A stretch of DNA of 64,000 nucleotides from Mesocentrotus franciscanus (Eukaryota; Echinodermata; Echinoidea; Camarodonta; Strongylocentrotidae): contig CP137680.1 in NCBI GenBank assembly GCA_037976565.1, positions 744,001 to 808,000 on the forward strand, given 5' to 3'. A program made the position numbers and the translations under genes. Below, one piece after another: positions 1 through 11,700 of this stretch. A model generated the notes under the pieces. The model did not search any database, was not told the origin of the DNA, and saw only the letters and a list, made by a program, of their open reading frames with translations. Each line of letters starts with the position of its first letter. Position 1 is the first letter of the stretch.

Positions 1-339
1 TTGAAAAGCTAATCCAAAAATGTGTTCATAAATGTTGTAGGAAAAAGAAAACTTGTAGACCCTAAAAAGGTCTTCCCCATTCACCTAAGGTCTGGTGGAA
101 TGATAATCTGCAATCGTTATGGAATTGTGTTAAATGTAAACAAAAGGAATGGTTGAAATGCAAAAATACTGAGGGTAAAAATGTGATGTTTATTGATTAT
201 AAAAATGCACATAAGATTTTTGATAAAGCGGTCAGGAGAGCTAAAAGAGCTTAGCAGTGTAACAAAATCAATGCTCTTGATGCAATGGTAAATAAAGACT
301 CTTGTTCATTTTGGAAAGAGATTGGTCCAATAGGGTCAG

Positions 340-1146
340 ATGAAGAAAAGAAGTATCAAAATATATATACCAATGGAAATAATAAATGACGATGGAGAGA
401 TAAGTGAAGACAATGATGATATTATGAGTAAATGGGAAAATGATTTCCATTCTATGTTTAAAGATAATGTCAGTGGTTTCGATGATGGGTTCTTATCACA
501 TGTTAACAGACAGCTGAAAAGCTTAGAGTGTAATTCTCAAGAATCTAATATTAGAGGTAATGATTTAAACCTTCCTATTGAATTAATTGAGGTGACTACA
601 GCTGTACAGAGGGCAAAATTAAACACAGCTGCCGGAATAAATGGTATCGTTTCAGAGGTGGTAAAAAACAATGCTTCAATACAGTTCCTTCATGCCTTCC
701 TTTCTTTTTGTTTTGAACGTAGCATTTCCCCTACAGCATGGCAAAAAGGCATAATCCATCCCATTTTAAAACCCGGAATGGATTAACGTGAAGCATTAAG
801 CTATAGAGGTATAACTCTGATATCGGTGATATGTAAGATTTATTGTGATATCATAAGAGAAAGACTAACTAATTTCCTTGAAAAAGAATGTATTATTAAG
901 GAAGAACAGAATGGATTCCGTAAGAAAAGAAGTTGTCTCGACCACCTGTACAGTCTTTACTCTATGATTGAAAACAGAAAGCTTTGTAAAAAAGACACTT
1001 TTGTTTGTTTTATAGATGCAAAAATAGCTTTTGATCGAGTCAATAGATCTTTGCTATGGTACAAGTTGAGATTAATTGGTGTTCATGGTAAGCTTTACAA
1101 TTGTATACAGGCTCTTTACCAGGACACTACCGTATGTGTACTGTGA
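340..1146 (+). pseudogene. LINE reverse transcriptase N-terminal half (broken)
   Basis: One frame reads from the linker into the RT fingers with a single in-frame TAA at 784. Recognisable are the segment around LNTAAGINGIVSEVV (the usual 'K..K..G.DGI..E' region), WQKGIIHPILKP, LSYRGITLISVICKIY, the EEQNGFRKKRS region, and motif A as FIDAKIAFDRV. The frame stops at 1144 just after the LIGVHGKLY segment, before motifs B and C. It encodes no working polymerase. Confidence 0.85.
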
Positions 1147-1186
1147 ATGTGAATGATAATCGTACTAGTTTTACTAGTTATAAATA

Positions 1187-1990
1187 GTGTCTTTTTCACA
1201 GAACATGCCGTTTCTACTTAGGAGTTGGGAAATATACACCTAACAGTGCAGTATTAGGTGAGATGGGTTGGGACCCCCCATTTTATCACCAAATTCAATC
1301 TGTTGTTAGATTATGGAGTAATTTAAGTAACTCAATAGTGACCGCTACCTAAGTAAAATCTTCACTTGGTCTAGGTCTCTAGCAACCAATGGATTTAAAA
1401 ACTGGTGTTTCAGAGTCAAAGAGCTTTTTCAAAATTACAATGTATACATATTCTACCTTTAGCTAATCTTATCAGTACAGATAATTTTGTAAAAACTATC
1501 TCATCGGCATGTAAATTATTTATTGAGAATAGATGGAGAAATTCAATCTTTGACGATAAAAGGAAGAAAGCTCACGTTAAAAAAAAAATTAAAAGCTATC
1601 GTAATTTTAAACAATCTTTGAGCACCTCAAAATATGTAATAGAATGTAAAAATAGACCAAACATACGTGCTTTGGCCTTGTCTAGATGCGGTTGTGCCCC
1701 TATATAGCTCTTGAAACTGGGCGTTATCAAAATGTTCCATATGAAGAAAGATACTGTGTTCTTTGTAATTCTAGTAACATAGAAGATGAGTTCCACTTTT
1801 TTATGATTTGTTCTGCATAAAGTGACATCAGATCACAAATTCTTAATGATATACTAGAACATGACCATACGTTTTCGGATCTATCCACTTACCAACAATT
1901 TCTTTACCTGATTTCAGCCGACTCACTAAGCAGTTTAATAGCCAGTTTCGCAAATCAAATCCTAACAACGTACTACGGTACTTAAATGAA
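1187..1990 (+). pseudogene. LINE ORF2 C-terminal domain remnant
   Basis: The translation contains YLGVGKYTPNSAVLGEMGW, a segment characteristic of the region after the RT thumb in several LINE groups. It is followed by RVKELFQ-like and IENRWRNSIFDDKRKKAHVK segments and, across a frame change near 1700, a Cys/His cluster (CGCAPI, then CVLCNSS and DEFHFLMIC). Stops and shifts show that it is dead. It belongs to the same insertion as the RT piece upstream. Confidence 0.7.
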
Positions 1991-2215
1991 CAAATCGTTT
2001 TTTTTTTTTTTTTTTGGGGGGTATGTTTTTAGTGCATGTCAACCAACTTTCAATTACATTGTAATACATGAATATTCTTTTTCTGTATGTTTGATTATGT
2101 TATATTGATACTATGTTACCATGTCAAATTGTTTATGACTATGTCATTGTTTTGTATCACTCATAGGCCTTTTTGAGTATTTGGTATATCCTAATAAATG
2201 AGATTTTTTCTTATT

Positions 2216-3482
2216 CTTTTTTTCAGAGAAATATGATTGCGAAATTCTAATATGTCAGTACTAAATATACAGATGGTAATCAGCTTTTAAACCTGATGAA
2301 CATTTAGTCATACTAAGAAAAGCAAAGAAAATAGCTTCTAACAGTTGTCATAGTTGTGAAAGATCTTTACGTGCAGTAGGGAGACTAATCTCATTCAATA
2401 TAAATCTACACTTCGAATACCAAAAATGTTATCTACGTATTTGCAGAGAGCATAAATTATTACAATTCAATCAAAATGAGTTCTGATCAATGTATTTATT
2501 CATCCAATGTACTTTCAACGTGGAATTTTTTTCTCGCTCAAATAAAGGCTCATACATCGTTATTACTTAAAAAAGAATAGAAATAGGAAACAAAATATGG
2601 ATACAATTTGGTGAGGTAGAATAATAATTATAAATAATGATTTTCGTTTGGTTATGGCTTGTTTCGTTTCCTTAAATTACATAATTTAGCCCTCTTCATT
2701 TATTTTTTTTTATAAATAAACATTTTTACAACTATACACATAGAAAAATCAAATTTTAAACTGAATTAAAGTATATCGGAATAAATCTAATAAACGAGAA
2801 AATAAAAATACTGAATTATGTGGCCAAACGATAACCGTGTTAATGATAATGAAAGACTCTCATGAATTTCTTAAATAACCCTTCTAATTATCTATGTAAC
2901 TTATTTCCATAATATTAAGAATAGATAAACGAAGTAGTTACTGATTTCAATATAGTACAAATATTTGTATCAGAAATTTTCATTTTCCCTCAAGAAAATG
3001 TTCAATTATACATACACCCTATATAAAGATAACCATTGCAAATATGTCTCTATAGAACCACTATATGGAAACAAAACTAAATCTTTAATCTTTTCCGTCA
3101 TCAATAACCGAGAAGTTGAAAGTTTATGAAATTTTATGTACAGAGTAAATTTGAGAGGAGCTCACATGAGACGTCACAGTGTTGCCAATTTGTGTTTGAG
3201 TGATCGCAACTTTAAAAATTCATAACTTTAACAAAAAAATTAATCGGAATTTGCTCGAACTTCCAGTTTGTCTGATTCTATGGGCATGTTTTCACAAATG
3301 TTAAAAAAGCGTTATCTCAAGGACAATCTTTCAAAAAAGTTTTAAAAAAAAGAATATTTGTGTGATCTTTCAAAAAAGTTATTATTTCCATTCAGTATAT
3401 TCGACCTATTAACAAAATACCGGACGTGAAGCTAGTACCCAACCTTTCGTGAATATAGGGGTAGGTATTGGCGGCGCGAAGA
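2216..3482. other. AT-rich stretch without recognised gene
   Basis: There is no long open frame and no recognised repeat. It lies between the LINE 3' end and the region downstream of the sulfotransferase gene. Short direct repeats of a CTTTCAAAAAAGTT phrase occur near 3328 and 3366. Confidence 0.5.
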
Positions 3483-3540
3483 GGGGTCATCAAGCCTTAA
3501 AATTGATTTTAAATTGAAATCCATTTTAGTTGATGACCCC
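3483..3540. repeat. Small foldback element (GGGGTCATCAA ... TTGATGACCCC)
   Basis: An 11-bp perfect inverted repeat closes a 58-bp palindromic unit made of AAATTGATTTTAAATTGAAA-like sequence. The same vocabulary (TCATCAA, AAAATTGATTTTAA, AGTTGATGA) recurs at 8850-8910, 13400-13440 and 40985-41142. Confidence 0.65.
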
Positions 3541-3612
3541 CAATGTTACATCACTATCAGGATATACTTCCCCTTTAAACATTTTTGATAGGATATATTA
3601 CTTCCATCCAAA

Positions 3613-3618
3613 TTTATT
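3613..3618 (-). promoter_or_regulatory. Possible polyadenylation signal of the sulfotransferase
   Basis: The - strand reads AATAAA here, about 270 bases beyond the stop codon of the sulfotransferase. Such hexamers are frequent in AT-rich DNA, so this is only a candidate. Confidence 0.3.
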
Positions 3619-3890
3619 ATTAAAAGTTTGGACACCTTTTTGGGGGACGTTCTTTGTAAAGTACAGACGGTTTAGAAATAGTGCAACCCTATAAAGGGGC
3701 AGCTATAAAAACGTTATAAACATTCAAATTTGAACATGTCAGTACTGAAAGTGTGATTAGCCCTTTCAAGGCCTTTTTCAACAAATGGGCCATCAAACAA
3801 TTATTGATTAGCAGTGACTGTTGTTTTCTTAATTGACAATGATGTAATTCTCAATTCACAACAACTAGAAGAACAGGCTAGTAGGCCTAC

Positions 3891-4811
3891 TCATGATGCT
3901 CTTTTTTCATCAGTGTTGTCCCAGATGGAATAAGAAGTATTCATACGATTCTCTATAGAGGCTGGTACGTGGTAGTTGAACAGTTCAATATCTGTTGCTA
4001 GTCGCTTGTACAATGATTCTAATTGTAAAGAACTAAGTTGCGAGTAGTACTTGTCAAAAATTGCTGAGCGACTGCTGTTAGTTGGGTTTGAGGACTCGGG
4101 AATCGTTATGTTGTCAACTTTGGTGATTTGCTGCATACTAACACGAAAATCTTCTTTGAAGGTTTCAAAATGGCCGATATAATCGTAGGGAACTTGGCAC
4201 GGTAAGCACAGACGAAACATTTCCCGCCAATGTTCTTCGGCAGGATCGGCGAGCAAATTCCAGGGGTCGCTGACGTAATCAACGAAATTACCAAAAGTGA
4301 CGTTGATGCTGCCTTTCTGATCCCTTGTTTTTCCCTTGTTTTTAGAAATGTTGACCATACGGGGCGCATAATTACTTTTAATGGCACCATTCTTCACTTC
4401 AAATTTATCGCGAAATGCTGACAAGATCCGAGAAAACGGCTCGCGAACAAATACAAATTTACTGTAATTTGTTAATCTCTCTTTTGCATCTTTCAGGCTA
4501 AATTTGCGCAATGTTGGTAGGTATTGCATGGCCATATAATGAACTTTCTCATGACCTATATCTGTAGTATTGATATTCCCATTTAGCAGGAGGAGCATTC
4601 GCTTCCAAGTTGTGCAACCAGTTTTAGGCACGTAACAGAAGATAGTTTTGTACTTGTCTAATACAAAGATGTTACTCATTTTTTTCAATGTGTGTACGTC
4701 CAGACTATCAACGATCTCTGAATATTTATTGGCGCTTAAACGCTCACAGGTCTCACGTAGATGTGAACGTCTTTCATGTTGAATATCTTCGTCAGAGAGA
4801 GAACCGGGCAT
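3891..4811 (-). CDS. Sulfotransferase catalytic exon (306 codons and stop)
   Basis: This exon carries the whole Sulfotransfer_2 catalytic domain. The 5'-phosphosulfate-binding loop is VPKTGCTTWKRM at exon residues 61-72. The 3'-phosphate-binding segment is REPFSRILSAFRDKF at 123-137, and a CLPCQVPYDYIGHFE segment lies about 80 residues further on. Several N-glycosylation sequons (NTT, NIS, NVT, NIT, NSS, NTS) fit a lumenal domain. The first codon is ATG, but it directly follows a TATATAG acceptor and the upstream exon joins in phase, so it is probably an internal Met. No frameshift or stop is seen, so the gene looks functional. Confidence 0.93.
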   Translation of the reverse strand: MPGSLSDEDIQHERRSHLRETCERLSANKYSEIVDSLDVHTLKKMSNIFVLDKYKTIFCYVPKTGCTTWKRMLLLLNGNINTTDIGHEKVHYMAMQYLPTLRKFSLKDAKERLTNYSKFVFVREPFSRILSAFRDKFEVKNGAIKSNYAPRMVNISKNKGKTRDQKGSINVTFGNFVDYVSDPWNLLADPAEEHWREMFRLCLPCQVPYDYIGHFETFKEDFRVSMQQITKVDNITIPESSNPTNSSRSAIFDKYYSQLSSLQLESLYKRLATDIELFNYHVPASIENRMNTSYSIWDNTDEKRAS

Positions 4812-7800
4812 CTATATATGAAATAGAAGATAAAAAGGACATGTGAAAACAATTGCTAAGTAAACAACTAAACAAAAGTTACATAATCGATTGAACTTCA
4901 TTATGGTTTTTGTCAATATTTGTATTTTCATACGAAAAAAATATCGTGGGCTGCCAGCAAAAAGGACGTTGCTGCCCAAAAGCTCTTACAGCCTTTTAGC
5001 GGGCAGCAAACGAAATTTTGTCTTGTATTCATTACATTATTTTTGTTGTTGATTGTAACCTTTTTGTAGAAAACAAATCAAACAACAAGCCATAATGTGA
5101 TAGGCTAGCTTTGTGATAGTGGATACGTCACCGGACTGTGGATCACATGGTTCGCGGTTCGATTCTCGGAGCGGCACTAATGTCCTTTGGCATGACATCA
5201 ATCTACATATTCCACATATTCCATTCGCTTGTCCCGTGTCCCGAATCATCCACCCTCTCCAGGACGCCATTTCATCTCGTATTTCAATATTATCGTTGGA
5301 ACCAGAGGATTTTGAATCACAAACGGTTATAAAACATTGAAACAGGATTTGTATATGCATAATAAAAACATATACACATTTGTAAACATATAGATTTTAT
5401 ACTCACTTTTGTATTTTTATTGTTGTGAACATTATTTCGCATCGCTCCTGTTGATTGCTCATAAAGATTCTTCATTAAGGGTCTTAGAAAAGAATTGTTG
5501 TCGGAAGATCCTACCGTGTCTGTAATAACGAAACGAAAATCAAAAAATGAACTATCAGAAGAGATACTCGATTTTAATGAAATCAAGAAATTAATTCATG
5601 TACATGTACATGTAAGTATCACCAAGTTGGAAAAATAGCACATCATTTAAGTAGAGAATGGTTTACTAAAATCATTGAATAAATGATGGTTGATGTACAA
5701 TATAAGCTTCAATGTTCCTCAAACAGCGTTGTTTACGTAGTATTAAAAAAATGCGAATCCCATCACGCCTGAATAAATTATAGTAATTAAAAAAAATGAA
5801 ACTGCAATAGCTATCGACAGAAATAATACATTTTTGTGTAATTTGTATGAAGAAAATGTCTGAAACATACGGGTCCATAAAATCTCTCAACAAACTAATT
5901 ACCAAGGCCAGTGTACACAGTAGACAAGTGGCGGATCCAGGGGGGGGGCCCTGAAAAAAACAGGTAAAAACACCTTTTTTTGAAAGAAGTTGGGCCCTCC
6001 CCGCCCAAGGAGGAAAAAAATTTTCGGGTGCCAAAATTTTTTTACTCACTACCCCACTGAGCGAAAAATCGACCTGCACGATTTTCAAACTTTCGCACGA
6101 AGTGAGCCCCTTTTTAGGCCCCCTCCCTTGCCGCCGGCTGGATCCGCCCCTGCAGTAGACTATTTTCATATGCCTCGTAGCGTTTTAGTGAATATGGGTC
6201 CAAATCGTTATGGAGAACAATAGTTCTGAGATAAAAAGGCTGGTATACTGTCAAAAGTATTCTACGTGACTATTATTCGCATCTCTTTACAACATACACA
6301 AATTTAAGTTATACAACCAAGGATTCAACAATGTCATTAAAATGCTTTCGGTTAATATTAGAATCCATGACACATGCCCCGCCGACGATTGCTCCGCCGA
6401 CAGTTACTCCGCAAAACGCGACAATTGCTCCGCGATAGTTGCTCCGCCGATATTCGCTTCTACCGGCGGAGCAAGTATTGTAGAAGCGAATGTCGGAGGA
6501 GCAATTGTCGGCGGAGCAACTGTCGGAGGAGCAAATGTCGGCGGAGCATTTGACGTCGGAGCAAATGTCGCGGAGCAATTGTCGCTTTTTGCGGAGCATT
6601 TGTCACCGGAGCAATCGTCGCCGGAGCATGTGTCGGGTCACCTAATATTATGGGTTTAAAAAATACAATGTATGCACATCCCCATTGTTTGTGTTTAGTG
6701 ATTTTACAAAATAATGGCTCGATGGCCTCGATGGGCGAGTCCAAACTATTTTTACGTTATTTTGTACGTTACCTTCCACATTGTACATGTTAGTAAATCT
6801 GTTTACCGTAATACATTAAAAGGCAAAGTCCAACCTGACCTGATATTGGTTTCAATGGAAGCAGAAAAATTGGAAAAAACAGATGAGTGAATGTTTGAGC
6901 AAAATCCAGTGAAGAAACATTTATTTATTCATGTTTTATTTATTACAATTGATAAAACAGTGGAGGGTAGTCCGATTCCGGAGCCCTCCACGTGATACAA
7001 ACAGAAACATATAACATCAAAACAAAACATGAATTAAAACTATTAATTAAAACATCAATACAATTCAATATATAACAACATTTATACATTTGAATAAACT
7101 ATAAATGGAGCGCACGTGGGATGCACGGCGGGACCCCCGTAGCCAGATTGTCGTTTTTTAAATATATTTCTAAAGCATGTTAGAGAACTGTTTACATTGT
7201 TTCTTGAAATTGTTTAGTGACTTGCTCTGTTAACTATCAATAAATGATTTGAAACATCAGTTGATCTTTGACCTTACATCTGCAGTCGTACACCTGTCTC
7301 TACCTGTGCATGCATTCGATCATTCCAACATTATCCAGTCAAAAGAGGCCATTAATGCAGATAATTTGTGCTGGAAAGACATCACCTGCAATGATGGGGG
7401 TGGTAATGGTGATGGGGCAGTGGCGTATCCAGCATTGGATGAAGCTAGTGTAGCTTCTCCATGAAGGGCCATGAAAAAAAATCAATGAAACTTGATATGG
7501 GGCTACAAGGCAGGGGGCGGTGGGGCGGTCGCCCCCAAACGCCGGCTCCCAAAAAAGAGAGGGAGAGAGAAGAGAAAAAAGGGAGAGGACGTAGGAAGAA
7601 ACAGGAGCAGACAAGGATTAAGAGTCGAGAACGGTACAACGAATCGTCTTCTTTCTCTAATAATAATTTAATGAAACGTCAAAGCTTTCGCGCGGGAGGG
7701 GGAAAACTGAATTCAGACAAGGATTAAGAGTCGAGAACGTACAACGAATCGTCATCTTTCTCTAGTAATTTTATGAAACGGGGGAAACTCCCCCTTCCCT

Positions 7801-8724
7801 GCACCCACCCCCTCTGGAGCGCGCTTCGCGCGCTCTGTAAGTGATTTGCACGCTGAATCCTTTGACTTTATTTTATTCATCCAAATGCATCATAGACTCA
7901 CTAACCTATCCAACATCGGATGAAGCGGGGGAACGTCTCGTCAATGATCCGTTTGATTACATGCAGGAATAAGAATCAATACAATAGACACTAATCTATC
8001 CAACATATACAATAGACACTAACCTATCCAACATCTGATGAAGTTGGGGAACGGCCCTTCATCAGTTTAAAGACATTATGCAGGAATAAGAATCCAATAC
8101 AATAGAGTGACACTAACCTATCCAACATCGGATGAAGCGGGGGAACGTCCCTTCATCCGTTTGAGGACATAATTTTATGCAGGAATAAGAATCAATACAA
8201 TAGACACCAACCTATCCAACATCGGATGAAGCGGGGGAACGTCCGTTCACCCGTTTGAAGACATAATTTTATGCAGGAATAAGAATCCATACAATAGACA
8301 CTAACCTATCCAACATCGGATGAAGCGGGCGAACGTCCCTTCATCCGTTTGAGGACATAATTTTATGCAGGAATAAGAATCAATACAAAAGACACCAACC
8401 TATCCAACATCGGATGAAGCGGGGGAACGTCCGTTCACCCGTTTGAAGACATAATTTTATGCAGGAATAAGAATCAATACAATAGACTCACTAACCTATC
8501 CAATATCGGATGAAGCGGGGGAACGTCCCTTCATCCGTTTGAAGACATGCAGGAATAAGAATCAAGACAATTTGCAGTTGATCTATAACAGCAAGCAGGG
8601 GTTCCCAGGTACATTGCACACCCTTCCCACGATGACGATTTCACTGTTTTATCAATATTTATAGACGGTCGTCAATATTGTTTATTATGTAACAATTCTC
8701 CAAAACGTTTGCTCCCTTGCTTCC

Positions 8725-8755
<31 letters not shown>

Positions 8756-11700
8756 ACGTGGGTCCACAATTTATAGCTTTAATATTTTGCTCTCCCCTCT
8801 GAAGGCCCAGAAATGTCCCGTATTTCAAACAGAAAATCAGGGGGATGTTCCATTAAGCCTTAAAATCGATTTTAAGGGCCTAAAATTGATTTCGATTTTC
8901 GGCCCTTTTTCATCAAAAAAAATAAAACCGATTTTAACATTAAAATCAATATTAAGTTAGTGTGTGATCCATATTAATATTTAAATCAATTTTATCATTT
9001 TTCATCCCATCATTAATCTGCTATGTTCACAATGGCTTGGCTTCAAAGGCGTTAATGGCTGCCGCTAACTTCAATTTGATTATGTATCAGAAAAGTAGAG
9101 TTATGTTCAAAACTAATGGCTAACGTTTGGCAATGATTTTTTTTCTGGTCTCAAATCTTTGTTGATTACTAATTTCGTTTTGTATCATCACAGTTAAAAC
9201 CAGGCATGATCAAAACCAGAGGCGCAACTCGGAGGGGAGGGCAGGGCACAATGATCCGTTTTTGGCAAGTACTTAAAACTTTAAAAAGTCCTGTTTTGTC
9301 CTAAAAGGTGCCCCCCCCCTTTTTAATTAAAAAAAAACATGTTAAGAGTTTTAAATTGCTTTGCGGTAAGACTAATGATTAAAGGTAAAGAACAGTTTTG
9401 GAAATGCCCCCCTCTCAAAAAATGAAATAGAAGCTCTTATTACCAATCATGTGGAAAAATATGTTTTATACAAATTTGATACAAATTTTGCCGGGAAACT
9501 GCCTACTAATTTATATATTTGGTAAATTATTATATTTATCCGGACTGGATAGATATAGCGTAGTCCCATATACATCCAAGACTGGGCCAAATTTGTTATC
9601 ATTTTGATGATTCCAGAACCTTGCAGTACACACCAATACGCTAGATGATCAACCTTTTCTGATCAATTCCACAACGTTTCTTTCACATTGCAATCACATG
9701 ACCAGAACTGCATGGTCTATACCTTTAACTATATTTGAATTCGTTACTGCTGACGAATTAGGTGATCTGCAGCAGATCGATCGGAGCTGAATGGCGAAGA
9801 AACGATCGCCAGACGGCATCTCACGTACTGTAGAAAATCGTCTACCGATAAAAGGCCTCTCAGGAGTCTCAGCTTATACCTATATTTTGACCTAGAAAGT
9901 GTCCCTCGATCATTCGAAATAATGGAATAACATTGCAAAGAACAATAAATAGATGCGTCTGGTTAAAATTTATCTTAACAGATATGAAACTTGACCCTCA
10001 TTTGCATAATGAAGATGACTTCGCATAAACTTCGTGTAATTATAAGATTTGCTTCCCAGGTAAAAAAAAAAAAAAAAAAAAACATCTAGGCGAAATTTTG
10101 GCGCATTCGGTCTGATTAGTTAATGAGATACAAAAAATTGGGAAATGTCTAAATGTGTTTGTGCGTGACAGATCTTCAATAAAGCATAAATGGACAGTAC
10201 ATGTAACAGGCGACAAAGTCATGCCATGTATAGGACGCCTTAAAACATCATCTTCACCTTCAATTAAGGTTTAAATGTGGGTATAGTACTATGAAGGGGT
10301 GACAGACGGGCCACAAGGCTGTTCCCTGTCACCGTTCATGTTAGCATATAGCAGGGAACGGATTAGTTGTTTCGTGACAATAGATGGCGCGAGAGTACTA
10401 TTACACACGGCGACAGCTATTCTGTCTGCAAATGCATTTACACCCAGATCATAAAGAATTATCCCATACGCTTTAATTGTACAAAAAATGTGCAATGCAA
10501 TGGCTCATAAACCATAAAGCGTCTGGAAATGCGACTAATATCTCAAGAAGCGGTCTTCAATAATTTGAGGGTTCATTGAGCGATAATGACATAAACAGAA
10601 GTATATTGTTGACAATTCTTTAGATTTTGGCAAATTTCGGCGCACGCGACTTTTTAAATTTAACGCGCGCGTATGGCGTCATTTTAAAGGGAGTGGCAAA
10701 TACTGGTTAACGCCATCTACGTCTTCGTTTGGACAACTGCACGTAAACGAATGGACTTGATTAGACTTGATTAGAGTCAGCGCGCCTTAATCTCTACATG
10801 GTCAGCGCGCGCTAGCGATCGCGAAACAGACCGAAGTTCTCCTCACGCTTCGGTTTCGCGTATGTTGCAGGCACGTGAATGCTGCGGTCGCGTCGTCCGT
10901 AGTTATATTAGCGAGCTTTCGATTTAGGCACCCGACGTGGGCTACTACGAGTTACTGGAGCGTGGAGACGTTGCACAGCTCACGTCCGTTCCCTTCGCGG
11001 AAGTGCTTTCGATTTTTCACGACGGGGCTTTCGTCGGTCACGTGACCAATTTTTGAGATCAGGTGACTAAGTCAGGTACTAAATTCACAGTGCGCGAAAA
11101 TCTGATACGAAGAATAACATAAGGATGAGAGAAAGAGATATAATAATAAAAATAAAGAATAACATAAGCGAAGGTGATAGAAGGAAGAAACAAGGAATAA
11201 CATAAGGAAAGACAGAAAGAGAAAGTGATAGAATGATAAAAACAAAAAAATAACATAAGAGAAGGTAATAAAAGGAAGAACAAGGAATAACATAAGGAAA
11301 GACAGAAAGACAAAGTGATAGAATGATAAAAACATAGAATAACATTAGATAAGGTGATAGAAGGAAGAAACAAAGAATAACATAAGGAAAGACAGAAGGA
11401 GAAAGTGATAGAATGATAAAAATAAAGAATAACATAAGAGAAGGTGATAGAAGGAAGAAACAAAGAATAACATAAGGAAAGACAGAAAGAGAAAATGATA
11501 GAATGATAAAAAATAAAGAATAACATTAGAGAAGGTGATAGAAGGAAGAAACAAAGAAAAAAATAAGGAAAGAGAATGTGATAGAATGATAAAAATAAAG
11601 AATAACATAAGAGAAAGTGATAGCAGGAAGAAACAAAGAAAAACATAAGGAAAGACAGAAAGAGAAAGTGATAGAATGATAAAAACATAGAATAACATAA

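Larger units (their letters stand above)
1..2215 (+). mobile_element. Degenerate non-LTR retrotransposon (LINE), internally deleted
   Basis: This is the 3' part of a LINE whose 5' end lies left of the window. Readable pieces in order are the pre-RT linker (about 60-780, several stops), the N-terminal half of a reverse transcriptase (to 1146), and a C-terminal region starting near 1187. The RT palm with its YADD box and the thumb are missing between about 1146 and 1190, so the copy suffered an internal deletion. An AATAAA-containing, T-rich end near 2190-2215 looks like the retrotransposon 3' terminus. The clade is uncertain. Confidence 0.85.

Noticed and set aside
4106..4421. Overlapping frames within the sulfotransferase exon
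   Set aside because: They are shadows of the true - strand frame, which has the PAPS-binding motifs.
6342..6744. Gly/Ala-rich and Leu/Arg-rich overlapping frames
   Set aside because: They reflect the 15-bp foldback minisatellite read in all frames.
7905..8570. CRISPR-like array
   Set aside because: The whole 94-bp unit repeats, with no variable spacers, and the surroundings are eukaryotic.
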